64,000 bases of DNA, taken from positions 93,529 through 157,528 of the forward strand of contig NZ_JAIRBA010000006.1 in assembly GCF_022008365.1 (NCBI RefSeq). Reading direction: 5' to 3'. Positions 27,237 through 35,143 of this stretch are shown one piece after another. The first letter of the stretch is position 1, and every line of letters begins with the position of its first letter. The DNA is from Aequorivita vitellina (GTDB lineage Bacteria; Bacteroidota; Bacteroidia; Flavobacteriales; Flavobacteriaceae). The position numbers and the translations under genes are program-made. The notes beneath the pieces were generated by a model that was not told the DNA's origin, did no database searches, and saw only the letters and a program-made list of their open reading frames with translations.

Positions 27237-27244
27237 TACCTTTG
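27237..27244 (+). promoter_or_regulatory. TAnnTTTG box immediately before menD
   Basis: TACCTTTG lies 6 nt upstream of the menD ATG at 27251. With the usual 5-7 nt from the box to the start site, the menD mRNA would begin at or next to the start codon, that is leaderless. No clear -33 TTG is seen. Confidence 0.5.
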
Positions 27245-27250
27245 TATTCC

Positions 27251-28915
27251 ATGATATTCTCAGATAAAATTCTCTCACAAACCCTTGTTCAATTATGTTT
27301 GAATAAAGGCGTAAACCATATTGTAATTTCCCCCGGCTCGCGCAATGCACCTTTAACTATTGGTTTTGGTAATCACCCAAAATTTAAGTGTTTTAGCATA
27401 GTAGATGAACGATGCGCTGCATTTTTTGCTTTGGGAATGGCCCAACAATTAAAAAAACCGGTGGCGGTTGTTTGCACTTCTGGCTCCGCATTACTCAATT
27501 ATTATCCGGCAATTGCCGAAGCTTTTTACAGCGATATTCCGTTAATAATTATTGCAGCCGATAGACCCGCAGATCGCATCGATATTGGCGACGGACAAAC
27601 AATCCGGCAACAAAATGTTTTTGAAAACCATATTCTGTACAGTGCAAACTGTATTGAAGGTGAAGATTTCCAAATAAAAAATGAAACCGAAATTAATGTC
27701 GCAATTAACACGGCAATAGAATTGAACGGGCCGGTACATATCAATCTTCCGCTGTCTGAACCATTATATAATACTACAGAAACGCAATTGGTTTGGCCGC
27801 AAAACGTCCCGCCACGAAATACAGATTTAACTTTAGAAGAAAACTTAGCGCCTTTTATTAACCAGTGGAACAACAGCAAAAAGAAAATGATTCTTGTAGG
27901 CGTTTTACCCCCAAACAGTGTAGAACAACGCTTTGTGAAGCAGTTGGCAACAGATGAAAGCGTTTTGGTTTTAACTGAAACCACTTCCAATCTGCACAAC
28001 CTAAACTTTATTTCGGCCATAGACCAGCTTATCACCCCGCTAACTGAAACCGATTTTAAAGAACTTCAACCCGAAATTTTATTGACCTTCGGTGGCATGG
28101 TAATTTCAAAAAGAATAAAAGCCTTTCTGCGTAGTTTTCCGCCAAAAGCACATTGGCACGTCGATGCAAAAAAAGCATTCGACACCTATTTTGTGTTGGA
28201 GCATCATTTCAAAACGCCGATTGATAATTTCTTAGTTGAATTTCTTCCTAAGACAATTTCGGTGCAAAGCGATTATCAAAAGCAATGGTTGGCGGTAAAA
28301 CAACACAGATTGCAACGCCACAAAACTTTTGAAAGCGAAATTCCATATTCAGATTTTATGGTTTTTTGCGATATATTCCACAACCTTCCGCAACATATTC
28401 AATTGCAATTGAGCAATAGCGCCACAATTAGGTATGCGCAACTTTTCGAAATTCCTCCATCTGCCCAAGTTTACTGCAACCGTGGTACCAGCGGCATCGA
28501 CGGAAGCACGAGTACGGCTATTGGAGCAGCGGTAACTTCAAAATTGCCCACCGTGTTTTTAACCGGCGACCTCAGTTTCTTTTACGACAGCAACGCACTT
28601 TGGAACAATTACATTCCTCAGAATTTTAAAATAATTGTTATAAACAACGGGGGAGGGGGTATTTTCAGAATTCTTCCCGGTGAAAAAGACACCCAACTTT
28701 TCGATACGTATTTTGAAACCAAACACAACTTAAGCGCTAAACAGCTTTCAGAAATGTACAACTTCAATTATGATACAATTGAAAATAAAGAAGAATTAGA
28801 AGGAAAACTGACGGCCTTTTTCAGCAAAAATGAGGCGCCCGCTTTGTTGGAAATATTTACACCTTCAACAGTAAACGATAAAGTGTTGCTGGATTATTTC
28901 AAATTTATTTTGTAA
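27251..28915 (+). CDS. menD: SEPHCHC synthase MenD (thiamine-dependent)
   Basis: 554 residues from the ATG at 27251; an in-frame TTG three codons earlier lies inside the promoter box and is not used. MenD joins isochorismate and 2-oxoglutarate-derived succinic semialdehyde. Motifs: VISPGSRNAPLTIGF at the N-terminus, the TPP-helper Glu in VDERCAAFFALGMA, YCNRGTSGIDGSTSTAIGA and TGDLSFFYDSNALWNN with the Mg/TPP-binding GDLSF site. It follows menF and ends by overlapping 11 nt tail-to-tail with the next gene on the other strand. Confidence 0.96.
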   Translation: MIFSDKILSQTLVQLCLNKGVNHIVISPGSRNAPLTIGFGNHPKFKCFSIVDERCAAFFALGMAQQLKKPVAVVCTSGSALLNYYPAIAEAFYSDIPLIIIAADRPADRIDIGDGQTIRQQNVFENHILYSANCIEGEDFQIKNETEINVAINTAIELNGPVHINLPLSEPLYNTTETQLVWPQNVPPRNTDLTLEENLAPFINQWNNSKKKMILVGVLPPNSVEQRFVKQLATDESVLVLTETTSNLHNLNFISAIDQLITPLTETDFKELQPEILLTFGGMVISKRIKAFLRSFPPKAHWHVDAKKAFDTYFVLEHHFKTPIDNFLVEFLPKTISVQSDYQKQWLAVKQHRLQRHKTFESEIPYSDFMVFCDIFHNLPQHIQLQLSNSATIRYAQLFEIPPSAQVYCNRGTSGIDGSTSTAIGAAVTSKLPTVFLTGDLSFFYDSNALWNNYIPQNFKIIVINNGGGGIFRILPGEKDTQLFDTYFETKHNLSAKQLSEMYNFNYDTIENKEELEGKLTAFFSKNEAPALLEIFTPSTVNDKVLLDYFKFIL

Positions 28916-29312
28916 ATGTTTTACTCCATAAAACAGCCTCGTATAGGGTTTCAAAAACAGCAAATGGTTTTTTACAGAATTTAGACTCCAATTCTGCATT
29001 ACTTCGCGCTATTTCACTGTAAGCCACCACTACCATTGCCTTTAAGGTAGGCACCCGATTTAAATATTTGTAGTCTGTAGGTTTTACCGAATAAGACTGA
29101 ACGCGGTTCGAAATATAAACCCAAGGCTTAGTGCCAAGAAACGCAAGCCCTTTTAATAACGACGAAAGGCCGTTTTTATGCGAAATAATAATTCCTTCCT
29201 TAGCTTCAACCACAACCAGAGTACCGTAAAAATAAACGGTGCCAATTTCAGTGTGCCATACTTTTTCAAGTTTAAATTCCGATGGCAGGTTATGGGGTGC
29301 GTTTTTTTCCAT
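28905..29312 (-). CDS. Small STAS/SpoIIAA-like protein of unknown role
   Basis: 135 residues, no signal peptide. The fold pattern (beta-strands TVYFYGTLVVVEAKEGI, then WVYISNRVQSYSVKP, KAMVVVAYSEIARSNAELE, then an amphipathic helix) resembles the SpoIIAA/STAS-like proteins of Bacteroidota, but this is by eye only. It is clearly a paralogue of the gene at 35144-35533: both have VYISNR-x(3)-Y-x-V-x-P-x-x-Y, then SNA-x-LES-x-F-x-KK and FxTLxEAxxW. It overlaps the end of menD. Confidence 0.75.
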   Translation of the reverse strand: MEKNAPHNLPSEFKLEKVWHTEIGTVYFYGTLVVVEAKEGIIISHKNGLSSLLKGLAFLGTKPWVYISNRVQSYSVKPTDYKYLNRVPTLKAMVVVAYSEIARSNAELESKFCKKPFAVFETLYEAVLWSKTFTK

Positions 29313-29386
29313 ATTGGAGGTGAATGTACGGCATAAGTTTCACTTGTATATACCCGTTATCGCCTTTTTTTTTGATAAGAATACAG

Positions 29387-29394
29387 TACCTTTG
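29387..29394 (+). promoter_or_regulatory. TAnnTTTG box immediately before cvfB
   Basis: TACCTTTG lies 5 nt upstream of the ATG at 29400, again predicting a leaderless or nearly leaderless transcript. A T9G tract 12 nt further upstream might serve as a poor -33 element. Confidence 0.55.
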
Positions 29395-29399
29395 CAACT

Positions 29400-30257
29400 A
29401 TGATAAAACTGGGTGAATACAATACTTTAGAAATCCTTCGGGAAACCGAGCCAGGGTTGTATTTAGGCGATGAAGAAGAAAATGTGGTGCTTTTACCACA
29501 TAGATATAAGCCTGAGGAATATGAAATTGGCGATGAAATTTCCGTTTTTATATATCTCGATAACGAAGAGCGGCCAATAGCAACAACCCTCGAACCATTT
29601 TTGTTGTTAAACACTTTTGGTTATTTGCACTGCAGCGACGTTACCGAATACGGCGCCTTTATGGATTGGGGTTTGGAGAAACAGCTCTTCGTACCTTTTA
29701 AAGAACAGGCGCGCCCAATGAAAAAAGGCAACTGGTATATCGTTTACTTGTATATAGACGAAAAAACCAATCGCTTGGTAGGATCGAGTAAAACAAACCA
29801 TTTTCTTCAAAATGAAACCTTAACGGTAGAAGCCTTTGAGGAAGTGGATATTCTAGTTACCCACCTTACTGACAAGGGTGCAAACGTAATAGTAAACGGC
29901 GTTCACAAGGGTTTAATCTATATTGAAGATATATTTGAAGACATCCGCACCGGCGACCGAATGAAGGCTTTTGTTAAAAACATTCGCCCCGATAAAAAAA
30001 TAGATCTTGTTCTTCAAAAACCGGGTTATCGGAGTATAGAACCAAACGCCAACTTTATCCGCGAGGAATTGGAGGCTGCTGGTGGGTTTTTACCGCTTCA
30101 CGATAAATCTGACCCCGATACAATTAAAAATATGTTGGGAATGAGTAAAAAAAGTTTCAAAAAGGCAATTGGAACCCTCTATAAAGACAAGCAGATTACA
30201 ATAAAGGATGACGGAATAGAATTGCTGGAAAATTCAAAAGAGAATACAGCGAGTTAA
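29400..30257 (+). CDS. cvfB: S1-domain RNA-binding protein, CvfB/YitL family
   Basis: 285 residues with repeated S1-like OB-folds: an N-terminal one (LGEYNTLEILRETEPGLYLG), a second with YGAFMDWGLEKQLFVPFKEQ (the S1 G-A-F signature), a third (VILVTHLTDKGANVIVNG-like), and a C-terminal winged helix (KMMGMSKKSFKKAIGTLYKD-like, actual KNMLGMSKKSFKKA). This is the CvfB architecture. CvfB proteins bind RNA and affect virulence gene expression in Firmicutes; the role here is unknown. It is convergent with marR, 20 nt apart. Confidence 0.9.
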   Translation: MIKLGEYNTLEILRETEPGLYLGDEEENVVLLPHRYKPEEYEIGDEISVFIYLDNEERPIATTLEPFLLLNTFGYLHCSDVTEYGAFMDWGLEKQLFVPFKEQARPMKKGNWYIVYLYIDEKTNRLVGSSKTNHFLQNETLTVEAFEEVDILVTHLTDKGANVIVNGVHKGLIYIEDIFEDIRTGDRMKAFVKNIRPDKKIDLVLQKPGYRSIEPNANFIREELEAAGGFLPLHDKSDPDTIKNMLGMSKKSFKKAIGTLYKDKQITIKDDGIELLENSKENTAS

Positions 30258-30277
30258 AGCTCAAATGCACTCAATAT

Positions 30278-30886
30278 TTAGCTGGCTTTCTCCTCAAATT
30301 CTGGGCAGTCAACGCGTATAGCTTCGGTTTTTAGAGGCTTTTGAAGATATTCGCAATAATCACCGCCATCTTTTTTACTGTGGAATTTACAAGCAAAACA
30401 AGTGCGCTGAACGCTGATGATACCCGCCTTGTTCAAATTGTAAATAAGTTTTACGATGGCTTCATAAACAGTTTCTAACTGCTCTTCATCAAAACTATCA
30501 AACTGCTTTTTTAACGGATTTGCATAATTTTCGGTTACTGAAACCAATTCCTTTCCTTTTTCAGAAAGTACAATTAAAAAACTTCGGCTGTCAGCACCTG
30601 AATAATCTTTTAAGATAAGTTTTTTCTGTTCCAATGATTTCACCGCATCGCTAATCGTTGGTTTAGTAAGGTCAAATTCCTTTGCCAGATAACTCACTGT
30701 GCAAAGCGAGCTTTTGTGATAAGCAATAAAAATTAAGATTTGAATTTGAATAGGGCTCACGCCAGATTTTTTGGCTTCGGCCCAAAGTAACGTCCGGAAA
30801 ACTTCCGAAATCCGTTCCAATCCAATTACTATTTTATTACTCACACTTTCTTGCTGAAAGGAAGTATCGAAAACACTTTTTTCCAT
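30278..30886 (-). CDS. MarR-family regulator with C-terminal Cys4 tail
   Basis: 202 residues from the ATG at 30886; an in-frame extension to 30922 runs through the operator and is rejected. A MarR winged helix occupies about 20-140 (CTVSYLAKEFDLTKPTISDA recognition helix, then a wing with GADSRSF). The C-terminus carries four cysteines as C-x2-C-x(n)-C-x(n)-C (RTCFACKFH, DYCEYL, VDCPEF), possibly a metal or Fe-S site that senses redox or metal state. Operator-like palindromes overlap its own promoter and that of the thioredoxin-like gene upstream, so it probably represses this group and itself. Confidence 0.9.
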   Translation of the reverse strand: MEKSVFDTSFQQESVSNKIVIGLERISEVFRTLLWAEAKKSGVSPIQIQILIFIAYHKSSLCTVSYLAKEFDLTKPTISDAVKSLEQKKLILKDYSGADSRSFLIVLSEKGKELVSVTENYANPLKKQFDSFDEEQLETVYEAIVKLIYNLNKAGIISVQRTCFACKFHSKKDGGDYCEYLQKPLKTEAIRVDCPEFEEKAS

Positions 30887-30892
30887 ATTAAA

Positions 30893-30920
30893 GCCTGTTA
30901 GGAGTTTGATCCTAACAGGC
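30893..30920 (-). promoter_or_regulatory. 28-nt perfect palindrome in the marR leader
   Basis: GCCTGTTAGGA (30893-30903) and TCCTAACAGGC (30910-30920) form 11 perfect base pairs around a 6-nt spacer, 7 nt upstream of the marR ATG. It contains the GTTAGGA half-site seen at the other operators but with wider spacing. In RNA it would be a strong hairpin close to the ribosome site. Confidence 0.7.
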
Positions 30921-30940
30921 AAAGTTAGTAATCCTAATTA
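30920..30940 (-). promoter_or_regulatory. marR promoter box overlapped by operator
   Basis: On the minus strand TAACTTTG (30927-30920) is a TAnnTTTG box. The overlapping AAGTTAGTAATCCTAATTA (30922-30940) matches 14 of 19 positions of the operator at 32280-32298 in reverse complement, with the same half-site spacing. A bound repressor would cover the -7 box. Confidence 0.55.
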
Positions 30941-30954
30941 CTTTTTTAACTATT

Positions 30955-31218
30955 TTATAAACAGTTTTCCATTTCTAAAATATAATACCCTTTTTGAAGA
31001 ATTGCTGTTTCTACTTCAGCCGTAGCATTTTCAAAATGACAAAAATTACATTTTTTAGAATCTAAAGCTCCGGTTTTAAACGGTTTACTCTCTAAATACT
31101 GTTCTCCAAATGCATAAACCTGATCTTTATCCTCCAAATCTGATGGCACCAAAATATCAAAATGCATTCTTTCGCCATTCGGCCTTTCCACGTAAGTATC
31201 CCAAACTGCTATTTTCAT
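30955..31218 (-). CDS. DUF2024 family protein
   Basis: 87 residues from ATG 31218 (MKIAVWDTYVERPNGERMHF), the typical DUF2024 opening; a GTG two codons earlier overlaps the upstream stop as GTGA and is an alternative start. Family features: FDILVPSDL, a CNFCHFE metal-like Cys pair, and a C-terminal GYYILEMENC. Function is unknown. It begins 3 nt after the secreted-protein gene and lies within the MarR-controlled group. Confidence 0.88.
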   Translation of the reverse strand: MKIAVWDTYVERPNGERMHFDILVPSDLEDKDQVYAFGEQYLESKPFKTGALDSKKCNFCHFENATAEVETAILQKGYYILEMENCL

Positions 31219-31220
31219 AA

Positions 31221-31940
31221 TCACTTGTTTTTTACGGAATAAGGTAAAGACAAATTCCCGCTCGCTACGCTGTAAACTTTATAAACACCTAACATGGGTT
31301 TCTCCATATTTTCTGTATTTACTTGCATATACGCAGCCACTCCATCATAATTAAAACTGGCTTGGTTATTCATCCTGTAAGTTGGAACCACAACTTTAAT
31401 AACGTTGTTGATTGCCTTAACCCCATACCCGGGAGAGTCCATATACATTGGCATTCCAGGGTTGGTAGGTGGTAACTTTACCGTAGCGTCGCCTTTCTTA
31501 AATTGTTTTACCGCAAGTCCGCCTTCCACTCTTTTATCTTCCACCAAAACTACCCAATGCGGGTGCCAGATTACGCCGTCGTTGTTGTAATCGCTATCTG
31601 TATTTTCGTCCCATAATGGGGTGTCGTCAAAATCAGGGTGGGAGGTTAGCGCCAAAGCCACGATGCCTGCTGTTTCACTAAACCCAACATCGGTAGATTT
31701 TAAAGTGGTTGGGAAAACATATCCCAAAACAGGGGCACCGTTCATTTTACCGGCGGGCACTGGCGTTGTAGCACCGGCGTTGCCAGCAACGGTAATCTCC
31801 CAAACCAAAACACCTAAGTCTGCGTGATTGGTAACTTCAGCCTTCGTTATTTTAAAATCATCATTCCCGTATTCTGCATTTTGCGAATAGCTAATGGTTG
31901 CTAATAAAAGTAAAACTAATATAATTGTTGATTTTTTCAT
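31221..31940 (-). CDS. Secreted/periplasmic protein of unknown function, 239 aa
   Basis: A signal peptide (MKKSTIILVLLLLATISYS) precedes a beta-rich domain. Notable stretches: VLVWEITVAGNAG, VIWHPHWVVLVEDKR with two His, and a proline/methionine-rich LPPTNPGMPMYMDSPGYG. I recognise no family. It sits between the thioredoxin-like gene (59 nt upstream) and DUF2024, in the MarR-controlled group, so a role in a stress response linked to thiol or metal state can be suggested from context only. Confidence 0.78.
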   Translation of the reverse strand: MKKSTIILVLLLLATISYSQNAEYGNDDFKITKAEVTNHADLGVLVWEITVAGNAGATTPVPAGKMNGAPVLGYVFPTTLKSTDVGFSETAGIVALALTSHPDFDDTPLWDENTDSDYNNDGVIWHPHWVVLVEDKRVEGGLAVKQFKKGDATVKLPPTNPGMPMYMDSPGYGVKAINNVIKVVVPTYRMNNQASFNYDGVAAYMQVNTENMEKPMLGVYKVYSVASGNLSLPYSVKNK

Positions 31941-31999
31941 CTTTAGTGTTTTTAAAACAAAGGCTTTCTCTTTCCCAAAGAAAACCTTTGTGTTGTTAT

Positions 32000-32233
32000 T
32001 TAATTTTTTACATCGGCCATTGAAGCTCCATAATTTATATGAAGCACATTCCCCGTAGGCGTAACTAACGCAGGTACAGATTTTACGCCTGCGTTTTCGG
32101 CGTCTTGAATTTTCGATTTTTCTTCTCCCAAATGCACCACATCAATGGTTGCGGGATCCATCAATTCCAGAATTTCGTGTTCGGCACTTAAGCAAACCGG
32201 ACAACCAGCGTGATAAAAAACAGATTTTTTCAT
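32000..32233 (-). CDS. Thioredoxin/glutaredoxin-like protein, CPVC
   Basis: 77 residues: MKKSVFYHAGCPVCLSAEHE gives the strand plus CPVC active site, and VKSVPALVTPTG holds the cis-Pro loop. This is a minimal thioredoxin fold, shorter than usual, with no signal peptide, so a cytoplasmic thiol reductase or thiol carrier. Its promoter has an operator for the MarR protein between the -7 box and upstream DNA, making it the first gene of the regulated group. Confidence 0.87.
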   Translation of the reverse strand: MKKSVFYHAGCPVCLSAEHEILELMDPATIDVVHLGEEKSKIQDAENAGVKSVPALVTPTGNVLHINYGASMADVKN

Positions 32234-32273
32234 AATTAATAAGAATTTAAGTTTGAAAGCAATATTGCTGCAA

Positions 32274-32298
32274 CAAATATAGTAAGGAATCCTAACTA
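32274..32298 (-). promoter_or_regulatory. Promoter and MarR operator of the thioredoxin-like gene
   Basis: Minus strand: the box TATATTTG (32281-32274) lies 41 nt upstream of the ATG, directly after a 19-nt palindrome TAGTTAGGATTCCTTACTA (32298-32280) with 8 of 9 base pairs matching around a single centre. The half-site GTTAGGA is shared with the marR leader. Binding here would block the promoter. Confidence 0.6.
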
Positions 32299-32407
32299 AA
32301 TAGCATAATGCATAAAATATTTTTAATTAAACGTATCAAATCAATTGAAATACACCTAAAAAGAAAGGAAAAAAAGAGTGTTTTATAAGAAGTAAAAAAA
32401 GTAGAAA

Positions 32408-32890
32408 TTACTGCGAATACTGACCGTACGCACCATAACCCACATAAAAACCACTGCGACGCGAAGGACGCTGATAAAAGCCGTAGGAATAGGGCATAAG
32501 CTCTGGTCTTAAATACCCCCGCGACTCTTTATACGAAATGTTATTAACTGCCGTGGAGCCATCTGCACTGTAACTGCTGTTACCGCCGTAAATACCGTAT
32601 TCTCTTGGGTCTAACGAAATTTTAATATCAGACTTTACATAATTTTGACTTGCAGCCATTGCATCGTACATACTCACTGCTTCGCGATAGTTGTTTTTGT
32701 TCAACTTAAAAGAAGGCAGCTTATTTGAAGTGTTGTTTGAAAATCCAGAATCGGAAAAAGGCGAAGTGCTTATTAAGCTTTCAATTTCGGGCAACTTTAC
32801 AAAATTCAATTTGTGCTTATTGCTCTCAAAATCCAACTGGGCCGAAGCGAGCAGCGGAAATAATAAAAGTAAAATCAATAGCTTTTTCAT
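32408..32890 (-). CDS. Exported protein of unknown function, 160 aa
   Basis: From ATG 32890 it starts MKKLLILLLLFPLLASAQ, a signal peptide; a GTG two codons upstream is a weaker choice. The mature part is Ser/Asn/Tyr-rich (SFKLNKNNYREAVSMYDA) and ends in YGFYQRPSRRSGFYVGYG, a glycine/tyrosine-rich tail. No domain is recognised. It lies 53 nt downstream of the C1 peptidase gene and may be co-transcribed with it. Confidence 0.75.
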   Translation of the reverse strand: MKKLLILLLLFPLLASAQLDFESNKHKLNFVKLPEIESLISTSPFSDSGFSNNTSNKLPSFKLNKNNYREAVSMYDAMAASQNYVKSDIKISLDPREYGIYGGNSSYSADGSTAVNNISYKESRGYLRPELMPYSYGFYQRPSRRSGFYVGYGAYGQYSQ

Positions 32891-32943
32891 CGCCACAAAG
32901 ATATCAAAATTTAAGCCAACTTTAAACGCAATCTGTGCTTCTA

Positions 32944-34062
32944 CTACAAACTTAACTTTTTAGCTGTACCTTTTGTAACAGCGTCTTTATGAACCGTAAC
33001 GCTTATGGCTTTTAATCGCATATAGGCCTCGCTAAAATATACGTAACCTCCATTGGCAACCCGCGTTTCATCTGTACCCCAGCTGTTTTTTACTTTGTAG
33101 TATTTGGTGCCGTTTTGGTCGCGAAGCATTCCCGTAATATGCATTAAATGATCGTCTGTAGTGTTGTAATTTTCAAACTCCTCTTGGCGGTATTGTTGCG
33201 TAATTTCCTTTTCGGGATAAATGCGGTTCAATGCCTTCATTGTATTTTCAGCATTTTCAGGAATAACGGCTACACCCTCTTTTGACGAAAAGCTACGCTC
33301 GCTCACGTCGCAATCCAATTCAACAGTAAAGCCGTTTTCCAAAGCATTGTCAATGGTCGCCATCATTTCGTCCAGTGGCACATTGTAAAAACTGCCATTG
33401 CTCCAGTTATCGGGAATGTTCAGTATAAATTTTGAATAGAAAGGTGCGTGGGTAAAACTGGTTATATTTATATAGTCTTCGGGTACAATTTTGGTCATTT
33501 TTAAAAAACTTTCGGGGGTGTATTGTTTCCCTTCAAAAGTAAAATTATTAACGTTTTTCCCAATGTACACGTCTAGCACACCTTCAATTGCAGCGCGCCA
33601 TTTAGGGCTGAGGCTTCGCCCGGGATTGTCAACATAGGTTTTTAACATGGCTTCCAAAACTGCAACCATTTCGGCGTGGTTGTATTTGGTTTCCCCAGCA
33701 AACAAACCGCTAAACGCTTCTTCGGGTACCAGCCCATTCCGTGCCACCGAATTCATAACATCGTGCGCCAATCCGCCTTCGCCAAACTGCGCTTTTCCTT
33801 GACGCATAATAAAGTTTTCGGCCTTCAACGGATATGTATTTCGCACTTGGTACATTTCGCTTAAATCAATATTTTTTCCCGTAAGACGAATTATTTCACT
33901 TTCCAAAAATGAAATACTGCTAAAACTCCAGCAAGTTCCCGTAATTCCTTGGCTTATTACGGGCGTTGTTTCAAGGTCGGTAACGGTTGTAAATTTGTAA
34001 GTTTCTTGTGCACTAAGCGTTAAAGTGAAAAGAGTTATAAAGAAAAGAATAAAATGTTTCAT
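32944..34062 (-). CDS. Exported C1-family cysteine peptidase (bleomycin hydrolase-like)
   Basis: 372 residues with signal peptide MKHFILFFITLFTLTLSAQ. The papain-fold triad is visible: Cys in QGITGTCWSFSSISFLESE (about residue 44), His in DDHLMHITGM and Asn in YKVKNSWGTDE. The arrangement and FSSISFLESE match the PepC/bleomycin hydrolase group rather than secreted papains. Normally that group is cytoplasmic; here the signal peptide predicts a periplasmic aminopeptidase. It is divergent from menB across a repeat-bearing gap. Confidence 0.92.
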   Translation of the reverse strand: MKHFILFFITLFTLTLSAQETYKFTTVTDLETTPVISQGITGTCWSFSSISFLESEIIRLTGKNIDLSEMYQVRNTYPLKAENFIMRQGKAQFGEGGLAHDVMNSVARNGLVPEEAFSGLFAGETKYNHAEMVAVLEAMLKTYVDNPGRSLSPKWRAAIEGVLDVYIGKNVNNFTFEGKQYTPESFLKMTKIVPEDYINITSFTHAPFYSKFILNIPDNWSNGSFYNVPLDEMMATIDNALENGFTVELDCDVSERSFSSKEGVAVIPENAENTMKALNRIYPEKEITQQYRQEEFENYNTTDDHLMHITGMLRDQNGTKYYKVKNSWGTDETRVANGGYVYFSEAYMRLKAISVTVHKDAVTKGTAKKLSL

Positions 34063-34075
34063 CGTTTTTGTCAGG

Positions 34076-34136
34076 TCGAGCGCAGTCGAGACCTTTTTTA
34101 ATTTACAAGTTATAATGACCTCTCGACTGCGCTCGA
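34076..34136. repeat. REP-like inverted repeat between peptidase and menB
   Basis: Two perfect 16-bp arms, TCGAGCGCAGTCGAGA (34076-34091) and TCTCGACTGCGCTCGA (34121-34136), with a 29-nt AT-rich loop. GC content is far above the flanks. Short palindromic words of this kind recur in Bacteroidota genomes. It lies in a divergent promoter region, where a REP-type element is less expected. Confidence 0.7.
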
Positions 34137-34193
34137 GGAGACATTACCTTATTTAAAATTTTGATTTCATATATTTACGCTAAAATAACAAAT

Positions 34194-35033
34194 ATGAATT
34201 CATCCAACTGGAAAACAGCTAAAGAATATACAGATATAACCTATAAAAAATCAAACGGTGTGGCGCGCATTGCTTTCAACAGACCCGATGTACGCAACGC
34301 TTTTCGCCCTAAAACCACCGCCGAATTGCTCGATGCTTTTCACGATGCACAGGAAGATACTTCAATAGGAGTAGTGCTGCTTTCGGCCGAGGGTCCTTCC
34401 TCCAAAGATGGTGTTTACAGTTTTTGCAGTGGCGGCGACCAAAAGGCGCGCGGCCACCAAGGGTATGTGGGCGAAGATGGATATCACCGTTTAAATATTC
34501 TCGATGTACAAAGGCTAATACGTTTTATGCCGAAAGCCGTAATCTGCGTTGTTCCGGGATGGGCCGTTGGTGGCGGACATAGTTTACACGTAGTTTGCGA
34601 TTTAACTTTGGCGAGTAAGGAACACGCTATTTTTAAACAAACCGACGCCGATGTTACCAGTTTCGACGGCGGTTACGGAAGTGCATATTTAGCCAAAATG
34701 GTAGGGCAGAAGCGGGCTCGCGAAATATTTTTTCTCGGAAGAAATTACTCGGCACAGGAAGCTTTTGAAATGGGAATGGTCAACGCCGTTATCCCACACG
34801 CCGAATTGGAAGACACGGCATACCAATGGGCACAGGAAATTCTTACAAAAAGTCCAACTTCTATTAAAATGCTAAAATTTGCAATGAACCTTACAGACGA
34901 CGGTATGGTTGGTCAACAGGTTTTTGCGGGTGAAGCAACACGTCTTGCCTATATGACCGAGGAAGCCAAAGAAGGCCGCGATGCTTTTCTTGAAAAACGA
35001 AAGCCTAATTTCGATAAAAAGTGGCTGCCGTAG
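34194..35033 (+). CDS. menB: 1,4-dihydroxy-2-naphthoyl-CoA synthase
   Basis: 279 residues from ATG 34194 (MNSSNWKTAKEYTDITYKK); a TTG 11 codons upstream adds a hydrophobic stretch unlike the family. It closes the second ring of naphthoate from o-succinylbenzoyl-CoA. Crotonase-fold motifs: IAFNRPDVRNAFRP, SFCSGGDQKARG (oxyanion), VPGWAVGGGHSLHVVCD, and FDGGYGSAYLA typical of MenB. It lies about 5 kb from menIFD, so the pathway genes are clustered but interrupted. Confidence 0.96.
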   Translation: MNSSNWKTAKEYTDITYKKSNGVARIAFNRPDVRNAFRPKTTAELLDAFHDAQEDTSIGVVLLSAEGPSSKDGVYSFCSGGDQKARGHQGYVGEDGYHRLNILDVQRLIRFMPKAVICVVPGWAVGGGHSLHVVCDLTLASKEHAIFKQTDADVTSFDGGYGSAYLAKMVGQKRAREIFFLGRNYSAQEAFEMGMVNAVIPHAELEDTAYQWAQEILTKSPTSIKMLKFAMNLTDDGMVGQQVFAGEATRLAYMTEEAKEGRDAFLEKRKPNFDKKWLP

Positions 35034-35143
35034 TGGTTTAATCGGTGAAAGGGAGCCAAGTTTTTATAAACTAAGCCCTTCTTTTGTAACTTCAATATTG
35101 AAATAATAATGATGTGGAAACAAATAATTATACGTTGAGAAAA

